64,000 nt of DNA, from assembly GCA_024362935.1 (NCBI GenBank), contig JANCRA010000010.1, forward strand, positions 11,772,501-11,836,500. Direction: 5' to 3'. The translations under genes were made by a program, and so were the position numbers. The notes under the pieces are model-generated. The model did no database searches, had not been told where the DNA came from, and was given only the letters and a program-made list of their open reading frames with translations. This DNA comes from Setophaga petechia (Eukaryota > Chordata > Aves > Passeriformes > Parulidae). Below, in pieces: positions 24,066 through 35,771 of the stretch (the stretch's first letter is position 1; each line of letters begins with the position of its first letter).

Positions 24066-27000
24066 AGGTTCTTAAAATTACTTTCATTGACTTGGGAGGT
24101 GTAACATACAGAAGGAGTCTACAGAAAATAAATGATTGTATATGTCCCAACTATAATTACAGAGCAAACAGAGTGGAGATATGTTTGTAACTAGTATGTA
24201 CTACAATAAATATAGCAATCTGTCTTTAGGGTTCTGTGATATTATGTTGTATTGACTCTTTAAATTTGCAAACTCATAGAACATGAATCTTGGCTCTCTC
24301 AGGTCATCTGACTGCTATAATTAGAGAATACCCTCATTTAAAGCTAAATTTCAAGCTTCTTGCTTTTGATTAAAAGGTACAGAAATAAATATTTTTCTGT
24401 TTCCCTAGCATGTGACATAATTTTTGAGATTTAGGAGCTTCCCTGACAGCAAAATGTTTTCTTTTCCTAAGTAAAATTTCTCGGACTGCTTAACTCTTCC
24501 TGCTGCACCTGGTCTATGCCACCTTCTTCTTGACAATAGCAACACCTGCTTTGTGATCCTTGTTGATAGGCTTCCAGGTACTCCTTCAAAGAAAGAGAAA
24601 ATGCTCTCCTCCTCAATTTTCCAAGCCATCTGCCTTAAGCAGGAATGTGTTGCATTGCCCAGTAAATGGTCATTGAATCAGCTTTGAATTCTTGTTTTTA
24701 GAAAGATGAAGCACTTGCACAATGGAAGACCTTCTCTTTGCAAATTGTCCTATCAAATGGAAATCAAAATTTTGCTGGCAGTGACGTGTAGATTTGTGAG
24801 TTGATCTTGATACAGTCGTGCCCTGGAGATTGCAATGTAAAAATAAAGAGTGCAGTCTTACAATAGCCTGAAATCCTTTTTGTTGCTGAACCTACACTCT
24901 TCTTTTTGCAGATGATTTCATTATGATATACTTGGACTTCATTAAAAGATGCAACCTTGCAGCGTTTTCTCTTATCACAGCCTTGAGAGGAGACAGTGTG
25001 CATGTGTTTGAGAGCCAGTGTATTCTCTTCCTAAAACACACTGTGGGTTGCGAGTGCTTTGGAAGCAAGGATCAGAGTCTCTAGTGGACATTTTGTCTGT
25101 AGCTCAAAACCACAACTTAATTGGCAGCCTTTTCATAACACTGGCTGTGGCTTAGGATGTGGGGGCATGCTGCAGGTGAAGATGGAGGTACCTTTGCAGA
25201 ACTGGTTGTAGGGAAACTTAGTGCTGACTGCCTGTGTGTCTTAAGTGATTGGAGAAATAAGGGAGGTTGAGGTCAAGTTCCTCACTTCTGTGCTTTTAAT
25301 TTCCTGGGTAGTCTCTGATTATTCTTTCCATGTGTTTTTACTTCATAGGTAACACCTTACTGTAAGCATGATTATATATGTGGACTACCCCAGACCATTT
25401 ATTTTGAGTCCCCTATGCTTTATGTGGTCCTTCCAAAGCAAAGCACTGGAATCCACATGATTTATACTAAATGTTAATTACTGTATGTCTTTCCCACACG
25501 CACCTTGGCAAGTTGGTAGCTTGGAATCTGCCCCCAGAATGATACTGACCCTGTAAGGATGTGTAAAGTGTGCTTTGTGTATGTCTGGGATGACGGAACA
25601 GGGAAAAGAGGAAAATTTACAAGGCTGTCAAAGGGGTAAAAACAAGCTGTGTTGTTTGAAAGTGCACCTGATTCTCCACCTGCTGAAGAATTCATAGACA
25701 GGCAGAGGATGCATGACCGTGGCTGAAGGCTTTCAAGAATTTTCTCAACAAAATATGTGATTATGATAGTCTCTCTGTATTAAAAAGCAGTCCCAAAGTC
25801 AACTGCATTTATTTTAAATGGTATAGTATTTGCAATAATAACTTTGAAATAAAAAAAAAAAAGTTTCTAATTTGGTGGCAGGAAATTTGTATTCATTTTC
25901 CTGTGCTGTCCTGTATCTATTGGCTAGCGCCTACAAATATCTGGTTTTTTCAGGGGCAAGTAAAAAATGCATGTAGTGTCTGAGAGCAAATGTGGTAAGG
26001 GAATTCCATCTGAACACACAGGATTCATAAATTTTACTGCTTGGAGGCACATGGATTGATTATGAATGCCATCTTGATTTTTTTCAAAACAGTGGTGGTG
26101 TGTGAGGTACTATGTTTGACTCCAAAGCTAATATATTTGGTATTTAGGAATCTGGCAGGAGAGAGCTCTGTCCCCCTATGCAGGCACAGCAGTGGCATTG
26201 AGAGGTAGGCATGCATAACTGTTATTTTCCCCCGTCTGTCCTATCCCTAGAAAGCCATATGCCACCCTTAGGCTAGTGTAATGGGAATCTGCATTAATGA
26301 TTAAGAGCTAGAAATAACCCAAGAAGAGTTGAGTGGCCTTTGTTTCTAGTTTTAGGAGAAATACCTCATTGACTCAGTCTGAAATATATGCTGGGATCAA
26401 AAGTCATAATTAATACGAAGTTTCATGGTGCTCTTTCTTGAAGTTTTGGTTGTTGGTTTGTTTTTCTTGTCCTAAATTGGTCAGGGACTTGGAGATTTTT
26501 AAGTCTAATAGGCAGAGTAGGAATTTCAGCAAGAAGGTAAAAATTTAGAGCAAGTTGTTTACTCACCTACTATCAAAAATAAGCATCTTGAGCATACATC
26601 TCTAGGGAACCTCTGCTCTGCAAGATTTCTAAAACCATTGAATGCCTTGTCTGTTGGCAGCCTGCAAAATGAAAACTGTATATGTGCATATATAGAAGTG
26701 GTGATGGGAAAAGGAGAATGTGGAAATGGGCTGGAGTATTAAAGCAAGCAATGAAAGCAGATGGTTTTCTTTGGATTTTATAAAATAGGTTTCTCCTAAT
26801 TTTGTTTTAAATGAAAACCATGGAACGTCACCATTGCAAACCTTTTTGTGCTGTGCCATAAGCATTAGGATGCAGTTGTCCTTAATCATGAAAGGGCCAA
26901 GGTTTTTTTGGCTGCTTCCCATCTTCGTGTTTATAGAATTGTGTATGGTCTGTATGCATTAGAGTTGAGCAATTTCATCACAGCCTTTCCTCAAAATTGA

Positions 27001-28923
27001 TTGCTGTTCAGTGACTCTTCCTTCTCCTTCTCCATTGTCAGTTGGTTATATCTCAGACTCTCTTTACATTTAATATTGATACTGCTTCAATTTTTCACTA
27101 AACTGGAAGAGTTGAAGAGTCTGGAGTGGATACTGAATGTCTAGATATATTCTTTAAATACTTGAATTCCTATCATTCTGGACCATGATAAATTTAGAGC
27201 TGGATTACTGCTTTAGGAAGAAGTGACTGTTTGCTCATTCAGTGATGAAGTCTGGTCATCAAGATGTTAGAATATGTGGTGCAGAGCTCTTCAGATACTG
27301 ACATGAATGTAAAAGTTGCTGCCAACAGCTGCCTTGGGTTTTGGGCACCTGGTGCCTCTCATTTCCTGCATCTCCCACTCTGTCTTCCGCTCCCGAAGCT
27401 GGCAGTGCCCCTAAAAATACTCCCTGTTGAGTTCTTAAGTAGGAGATCTCTACCAAGCTGGTAGTCTGGATTCCTGAGTCATTGGTCACACTGCAGTGCA
27501 ATCTGTTCTGTGTCAGTTCTTGACTGTGGCAAGGAAATGGACTTCAGGGGGAAGCTGGTTCCAGTCAGGTAACAAAGGCATTGTCCTTCCAAAGGCTGCT
27601 GCCCTGTGCTGATCCTTCCTCCCTCCCTGCCAATCACAGAGCTGTGTTTTGATTGCTCACTGCCATTTTTACATTTCCCCAGAGTGTGACAGGTTTGAGT
27701 GGTGTGCATGATGTGTAAGGCTGATGTAGTGTAGTAAGTCTGGGAAGAGTTGCTGGGAATTGCCGTTATAAATGAAATACAATTTTGGCACTGTTTTCTT
27801 GATGCCATTGGATTTGGAATGTTGATATGTATATGGGAAGGCATCCCCTGCCTGAATAATCAATGCTCAAATGTGGAATTTGCAGAAGCACTGATGTATT
27901 ACTCATGTAGTTCCCATATCCAGCAAGAGTCTTCTCCAAGTATCTGTATGAATCCCTAGGACAGAGGCTGCTGGTTTGGTCTGAGATCCTGTTTCAGTAA
28001 CTTTTTGTTTCTGATACAGTTAAGAGGAATATCTTGACTGGGTTTTTGACCTGAAACAATTAAGTCCAGTGTTTATTCTGATTCCTGTGGTTGCTGTCCA
28101 CTGGGTTACCTGGAAGAGAAAAAAAACCTTTTCAACAGAAGAGTTCGGGAGTATTGACCAAGGGTGTTGAAAGATAACTTGTATCCCAGGGCTGGAATTA
28201 TAAAACTTGTAAGCTGCCATGTGGGAGCTGGAAGTGAAGCTCACTTAGGGAGCAAGGAAACCAGATATTGCTCACTTCTTAAATGGATTGCCTAAAGTTC
28301 AGAAAGATTAATGGATGGGCTGTGTCTGTTGTTGCCAAGACTGGTAAATGCAGGTCTGCAAAGACATCTTGGCACAGGCTTAGAAGTTAGCAAAACTTAA
28401 ACCAGTAGCCCTCTTGAGTTTTCCTTTTTATATTATTTTATTAGTGTATTTTATTTAGTCAGGTTTTTTTTTCCAATGCAGCAGTATGTACTACACATTC
28501 TAATTTTCCTGTTTCCATTCAGTGCAGTGTATCTATTCTTATTCTTGGAGTAATAATTTTCCCCTCTCCTGAAGGTTGACAGAATTAGAGTATTGGCAGT
28601 ACTGCAGAAGAGATGCTCTGTGATTAGTAACAGTGTTATATTCTCTAAAACCTTGGTTCTGCTGCTGTGCATTGTGTCTTATGGGGCACATATTGGTGAT
28701 ATGGCTGTTCCTTCTCCTTGCTCTCATTTCTCAGCCCCTGTCCAGTGCCACTGAGTTAGTACCTTTTGTTTATTTTGTCATGTGAGTGTTTGTCCACCAA
28801 CAATGTGTCAGTTTATGGCTCAGACACCCAGGGATGGCAGATGTACATCCAGTGAAGAGTTAGTGGTGTGCATGACCTACCTGCTGAAATAATAGCAGGC
28901 ACCATGAAGAGTGCTGTGTTCCT

Positions 28924-28950
28924 CCTGTCCATCTGCTGAGGATGGACAGG
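28924..28950. repeat. Perfect 10-bp hairpin, 7-base loop
   Basis: CCTGTCCATC (28924-28933) pairs with GATGGACAGG (28941-28950) around TGCTGAG. This is the most GC-rich stem seen in the window. Pairing does not extend outward, so it is shorter than a microRNA precursor. Confidence 0.85.
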
Positions 28951-31900
28951 CCTGTAATTACTAAAATGTAAAAATGAAATTAAACTCATCTGTCCTAACT
29001 GTAAAAATCATCAGGAAGAAAAATGTTATTCAAACCAGGCTTTTGTCAAGGTTGGTCAGTGATTACCAGTAAACACCTGTTGTGTTTTGGTTTGTTTGGC
29101 CAAGGACTTGATGCTGCTATATCAAACCTATCAGCAGAAAGGGGGAATTGGCTTCCCTCGGTTGAAATGTAGATGTTCAATTCCAACCCTCTAAGCTGGT
29201 GCAAAGGATGAGGATGGACGACACACATGTCTGCTAACACATCATCCCTCAGTTACATGAAGTAGTCTGTGTGCCATTAAAATGATGGCAGATCCCATAA
29301 AAACATTATCCTCCACTGTCTGCTCCCTCTGGCAGTGAACTATGACCAAGAGGAAAGTTCCTTGTGCCCTGTCAACTCCCCTCAAATAAATAATCATAAT
29401 GAAAAAGGGCCAGCCATTCTGAAGTTCCTGCTTAGCCAATGTGCTGCTGATTGAAGGTAGCCCTGAGAGGCAGGGAAGGCTTGCAGCCCTTGACAGCAAA
29501 TGAGAGCTGTGCCTGCCTCATAAATGCCTTGGCTTCAAAAGGAGGTGGTTATGGGCATGAAATGTTTATCATCTTGTACTTGCTTTGCTGCTGCTGGCTT
29601 ACTTTGTAAGTAAAAAGTAGTAACAAGTAAAGAAGAGGCAATACTGCAGCCTGTTTTATCTGCTTGTCTGCACACTTAAATAGGCTTGTGAGCAAAAGAA
29701 AAGGAGCAGGTGGAGGCAGCTTGGCTTTGACAGAGGTTTGGACTGTGCACTCAAGAGGTTTTCAGTTGCCTATGAAGGGGAATCTGGTTGGGAACCTGAT
29801 CAGACAACTGACTTTCTGTTAGGAATCACTCTCAAATTGTCCATGGCAGAAGATGACTTGCTGTGTAGGTCAGCTTGTGCATTCAAAAATGTCCTTTAAA
29901 AGATTACTTGTTCTTGGCATGTAATTGGAAGCGGCACAGTTGTTGATCACCTCCTTTTGAGTCTGCCCAGCCCTGGCACATTCACTGGTGCATGTTGTGT
30001 ATCAGCGTCTCCAACACATGCAGCACCCTGCATGGCTCCCTGGAACTGGCTGCTTCCCAGCTTCCTTTGCTTAGCTCCCATCCTAAATGGGGGTCCTGCC
30101 GCAGGCTGTGGGGACTTTGCTGTGGTTTTGGTTTAGGGGGTGCATGTACTTTTGTTTTGCTTTAACAGCACAGTTCCCAACAGGGGACAGCACTGCGTTG
30201 CTTAAGATGCTTGTCATTTTAAAGGAACTTTTCTAAACTTGTCATCTTAAAAGCTATAGTGCACAGCAGCAGGCAGCCTCCAAAAATCACTGATTTCTCT
30301 TTTTCTTCTCTTTCCCTTCCTTTCTATCTTGTGCTGTCTTTATTCCAAGCCTGTGGATTTGGATGCCTGGGTAAGCTCTCTTTTTTGTCTGGATCTTGCT
30401 TATTCCAAGTGTCATGTTGTTACTGTGCATGTACAGATTGTTATTGCTGAGCACAGATGCAGGATTTTATTTTCTGTCATTACATTTTAAAAGGTGTTCA
30501 GCTAGAAAATTGCATATTATTTCCTCCATAAAGATTTTCACTGGTTCCTTTTGTGTAGCTTACAGCTGCTGAAACCAAACTTGATCTGGTGATGTGTATT
30601 GTTGGCTAAGAGAGTAGCAGAAACAGGAGGAAATGAAGGTTATACCAGTATTGCTTTTTAAGGCCATGAGTTGCATCTGGTTTCTAAAATAGAGCCTGGT
30701 CACCTGCCTTCAATAGAATGAAAGGTAGGACAAAAAGCCAGTGATTTTGTAGGCCCTGTGTCTGGAATAGTGATTGCAGACAGCTCCCCAGTAATGGTGA
30801 TATTTCTGCTGATGCCAGTGGAGGTTAAGTCAAGGCTCCCTCATGGCTACTTGCTTGGTACAAGCCTCCCTGTAAAGTTCTGCTATTCAGTCTTAGGTAT
30901 GAAGTACACAAATCGCCTCTTACTATTTCAGTGTTGCCCTTTCAGCTCTGCCGTTCCCTTTAGACTTGGCCAGGAACATGCCAGCTAGCTAATTTTGGAG
31001 TTAGCTCTGTTCCTCAGTGAATTTCTGTCAATTCCTTCTTCTCGACTTGGAGTCCCTAATAGCATTTGTTTTTCTCCCCTGCCACCTGGACTGCTACCAG
31101 GACTGGAAGAGACTTGGGAAAGCATGAGGTATTAGAATTTGCAGTTGTGAAGTGTGGCAAGCTGAGGTGCCCAGCCAAAACATCTCTGCTGTGCTGCTGC
31201 TAAGATGTAACTGTACCTTTGGGGGAAGCTGATAGCTCCTCTCAGCAAAGACAGGATGATGTAGAAACTAGGCATTTGATAGACTTGAGATCCTTTGCTT
31301 TATCCTTGCAGCTTATTTCCCTGTGTTGCTTCTAACTGATTATCTAGGCATCATCTTGCTAGTTTGTCTGTGAGTGGTGGAAGTGCTTTGCCAAGAAGAT
31401 AAATATTTTTGCAGTAATCTTGCCAAGTGCTGTGACTTGCTTTTAGGAAGTATTCATAGGCTGAGGTTTGGACCTTTTCTTCTAGCTTGAGTTACCCTTT
31501 GTAGAGAGAGAGTTTTTGGGTTTTCTGTCCTCCAGGAGAGTCTTCCCAAATCCCAGAACCCAAACGGTATTGAGGAGAGAGACAGCCTGGTGGTAGCTGT
31601 CAGCTGTGGGCTGTACTAACACTGCATTTTATTCCCAGGTGCCACATTCCTTACTATCATCTGACCCTGCCAATAAGCCTTTTTTTTTTTTTCCCAAACA
31701 GACTTCCACCCTAGTTTTCATTTTTAACAAGGTGATGAGGTGGGACTGGGATTAATACTTTGGCGTAATACTTTGGGGTGCAACAAAGCCAGAGCTAATC
31801 TGGCAATAGTTATAGCTAGAGTGGAGCCCAGCTCTAGATCAGTTGCACAGTCTGATGTGTGGCATGTTGGTGTCAACTCGGGACATGGCTAAGAGTGTCT

Positions 31901-34359
31901 GGTTTTGTTCATAGAGAATGAACCAATAATATTTCATTACCTCAATTAGGAGCTTGTAAAATATTTCTTTTGGCCTGTCTGTCAGCTAGCAGGCCAGTGC
32001 TTGAATCCTTTAGTTGAGCCAGTATATAATGTATAGCTTTAGAAATGTGCTTGCACTGTTTGTTTCTAAATGGGTTACTTGATAAAGGGAGAGAAAGAGT
32101 CAGAGAATCACATAACTCTGCCCTGGCTCTTTGTCACTGTTCAAGGCAGCACTGAGATAACCTGAAAAACCTTGGGCTGCAGAAAAAATGTGAAGATAAA
32201 GCAGAGGAAAAATTTGAAAGAGTGCCTAACCAGTCCATGGATCCATGCCCATGGAAGCTGTAGCAGCATGTTAGTAGTATGCCTTTGCTGTCCTTTTGTA
32301 AAAATATCATCCTTGTAAATTCTGACACATCACAGGGGATTCTTGAGCATTTCTTCAATGCATCTTATATCTAGCTTTTGGACAGAGGGCAATGGCCAAT
32401 TGCATACATATTCTTTTAGAAATACATCCCCTTTTCTAAGTTTTGGGTGCATTTCTGTGTTTTATAGCTGAGTATGTCCTTTCTTCCCTGTCTCTCTTTT
32501 GGATCTGTGTTCATACTTCTTGGGCATCACACTGTCTGTGTTCTGCACATCCTAGATGTCATCTCTGGGCTTTGGTCACCTCTTGCACAATATGTTCAAG
32601 CTCCAGTGTAGTTGTGCAGCTTGGAAGTGAAATGCAGCTTTCTGATACCTGATTTTCAAATCAGTGTGTTATCATGCATGTTTTCCCTTCTCCTTCCTTT
32701 TAGTTCTAAAGGCCTTTTGTCAAAAAGTCTATTGATGCTTTGTTTAGCACTTGCAATCTCAATCCCCTGTGAAATTGTAATCATAGCAGCCAATTCTGTC
32801 TGGGACATCACAGGCTTCTGACTTCAGGTAGGGAATAAGCAGCAGGACTAGGGGAACTCTTAATAAATATCCTATATTCATTCAAAATGTCCCTAGTTGC
32901 CTAACCCAGTTTGGAACAGTGAATATTTCAGATGACACATGCTCTACCATACTGTTTGTACTTCAAACATCAGCATAAAGTGCACTAAAGTTTTTAGTAA
33001 TAACAGCTGGGGATAGAGGGAAACAGAAAGCAACTTTGAAGCAGATCTGTCACAAATAGAGTGTTTCTCTGCATACTTCAATGCACTGAAACAGCAGCAG
33101 ATCTTGAAAACAAGCAAGGCATTGAAAATATGTTTGTGTTGCAAGTACAAGGTTTCTCTGTAACCCCTAGTTCATAATGCATTATGGGTGATAAGTGGGA
33201 CAATGGGGGATAATATGGGAGAAATTACTTTGAGGGAAGAATGGGGAGTACTCTGAGATTACAGTCTGCAGTTAGGAGATCCAGTTTTGGTTCTTTGACC
33301 TCAGCTTTGCAAGACCCTGGGGAAGTGACAAACAATGGCTGTGTGCTGCAGGCTGCATGGCTGTGGAGGCATTATTCACTGCCAGCTCCAGTGAGGTCAG
33401 CTTGGCAGTCCAGGTTGTCATTGTGCAGAGCAGCACCTCTAACATGTCTGCATCTCAGCACCCTACTTGAGAGATCAGGTGTTTGGTTTGTGTTACCTTC
33501 CAGAGGGGTAGTAAGGATCAATGTGCTGGATTTCTTGGTGCATGATATCAGGCAAACTCACAGGTTGGAAAGTAGAGTGAGTGTGTGGGTTTGGGATCCA
33601 TGTATTGCCAGAAACAGAATAAAGCCTCTTGAGCGCTGGTATTGTTACATGTATTGATTTTGTACTTCCAGAGTATCCACCATCCTAGGAGACAAGCACA
33701 AATACCTAATTACTTAGATTAAACAGAAACTTTCTTGAGTTTATAAGAATTTATTATTTGACTCTCTTTTGTTTCTTTGTTCCATCCATCATATGATGCA
33801 GCTTCCATTTGAATCATGCAGAGGGTCAGTACTGTCTTACTCTTCTTTCTCTTCCTTACTTATTTTCCTCTTAAGGAAATACAGCCACTTGTGGAGTAAT
33901 CTGATTTTATGGGTGTTATGCAGAAAACCTGCAGGGGAATTGGGATCTTTTGGTCATCCACCAGACCACCCCACCTTCTTACATCTGTTTCATTTTATTT
34001 GAAATTGTTTCATTCTTTGCTGTGTAGAAGATTGGCTCAGAGGAACAGCTATGGTTCCCTTACCAGAAAATGGTTATAGTTCTGGCACTTACAAAGTGCC
34101 CATTGGTGCCCCTGTTGTTGCTGTGATATCTCTTTTGTCAGGCTGCATGTGTGGGACAGCTCATTCTCATCCCTCTCCCCATCCTGTTCCACCAGGTGGG
34201 AAGTACTATAGCAGCTATAGGTTAAAGCTCAGCCAGAGATTTTGCTTTTAATCAAGTGCCTTTGAGACAGAGAAGATTTAGTTGTGAGTCTCTACTGCTT
34301 GTGCCTTACCCCGGCCCTGTTTTCTGGGACAGCAAACATGGAAACCAAAATATTTCTTT

Positions 34360-34398
34360 AAAAACAAACAAAGAAACCCACATCACCACCACACCCCT
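34360..34398. repeat. A/C-rich low-complexity tract
   Basis: A run of aaaacaaacaaagaaaccca followed by CAC-rich sequence. It is similar in kind to, but shorter than, the tract near 13000. Confidence 0.7.
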
Positions 34399-35687
34399 AC
34401 AATCCTCCTATTTCATATAATCCTTTTCTTGCTTGTTTATCAACCACCCTCACTGCCTAGATTAAAATCTCTTCTAAGCCCTATTATACCACTGTATTTC
34501 CATCAGCAGGGGAGCAGAAAGAAGGACATGCACAGCAACTTGCTTTCAGATGTAATTTTTCTCGTTAGCAATGGCTTTTGGCCGTAAAATGACAGGTCTG
34601 AGCCCACGGGGATATTTCTGTCCCAGCTGCTTAATCACGTTGGACCAGCATTTTCTGTGGTTGTGCCATCATTAGAAGTTAAGAGAATGTTGCTGGGATG
34701 CTATGGCCTGGCAGGGTTTGTGTCCATGTTAAGCAGGCTAATCATTCTGGTTTTGAAAGGTCTTCTGCCTGCTGTTAACTTCCGTGGCCCCAGAGATTTT
34801 GGGGTGGGATGGGGGATGTAGAACAACTGTCATTTTTTCTTGCTGTTGTTGCTTGTTATTTTTAAACTTGAAAAGTTTGATTCAGTTCCATCAATGTCAT
34901 GTTTTCTTATTGCTAGTTCAGTTTAGGAGTGGGAATATAATTAAGTGATGCTGGCTGTAAGGAGCTAGAAGGCTACAGCTGTTGCTGTGCCCACACAGAC
35001 TTTTTTAATTGAGCACTGTTTAGCTGATGAGTACCAGATTTACTGTTTTGATAGTGCCATGCTTATAATTTGTAAGATAGAAGAGAAATTCTTTGACAGC
35101 CATCTTCCCTCTTGCAGCACCAGCCAGAGGAACTCTGAGGGTACTGATGGGGAATGCACAGAGAGCATGTGGAGAGGGTACTTAATTATCTGGATAGTCC
35201 TATGTATGTCTGTTGTAGGGAAGTATTTAATCCTTAGAAGCTTTTGGACACTCCAAGGGGCAAGGGTTTATAAAGAGGAGGATTTAGGGGATTTGGTTGG
35301 TTTTTTTAAGGTAAGGGGAAGAACATTTGAGTAATGACTGTCATGATTCATGGAAAAACAGACATGGATAAGATGGAGTTCTGAAAAAAGGAATGGGAAA
35401 ATGTCACCTTTCTATTATTATATGTTTTCATTTAATAAGAAGTAAAGGCAAGGGTTTGAGTTTGAGTAGGATGCTAATAAGAGCATTTCAAAGGTTGGGG
35501 GATAACCCAAAACGAGCTGCAATTCTTAAGGTATGTACTTCCATGCAGGGGGATCCCCTACATGAGTCCTCAGCAGAGATTTTTTTTTTTTAGTCCCTTT
35601 TAGTCTGTATCTCATGTGCTTTCCTTGTACTACATTGTTTATTATTAATTTCTTCTTCTCCTGCTGCTGTTTTGTTGTCCTTGCCAG

Positions 35688-35771
35688 GCTGTGGGGCTGC
35701 AAGGCTGGGAGGCAGACCTGAAGCGACAAGAGGCCTTCTACCAAGAGCAGCTGGCTCGCATTGAGAGGAAG
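35688..35771 (+). CDS. CHCHD6: CHCHD6 (MIC25) coding exon, presumed exon 5
   Basis: An 84-base exon, exactly 28 codons, phase 0 on both sides, between ccttgccag and gtaatg. It reads AVGLQGWEADLKRQEAFYQE and then QLARIERK. It aligns with human MIC25 ARELESREAELRRRDTFYKEQLERIERK. The FYQEQLARIERK block is diagnostic of the MIC19/MIC25 family, and IERK at the exon end distinguishes MIC25 from MIC19, which has LEER there. The product is a continued charged helix leading to the CHCH domain. The exon lies 32.7 kb from the previous one. A 163-codon open frame on the opposite strand covers this exon and is only its antisense shadow. Confidence 0.95.

Larger units (their letters stand above)
2977..35687 (+). 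other. CHCHD6: CHCHD6 intron 4 (32.7 kb)
   Basis: A phase 0 intron with donor gtgagt. The acceptor at 35681-35687 (ttgccag) follows a long tract (tttcttcttctcctgctgct). I read it on both strands for nested genes, retrocopies and RNA genes and recognised none. The only clear mobile element is the minus-strand CR1 tail at 15220-15503. Other content is listed separately: short simple repeats, a few perfect hairpins, a CpG-dense patch at 11441-11525 and an A/C-rich tract at 12953-13071. The remaining stretches (about 5300-9800, 15500-24000, 24100-28900, 29000-34300 and 34400-35680) show nothing I can name. The many open frames of 60-130 codons lack family motifs and consistent splice signals. Confidence 0.8.

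Noticed and set aside
25850..25862. Poly(A) run after gaaat, considered as a + strand retrocopy tail
   Set aside because: The preceding few hundred bases show no mRNA-like similarity and no target-site duplication. It is treated as a simple homopolymer.
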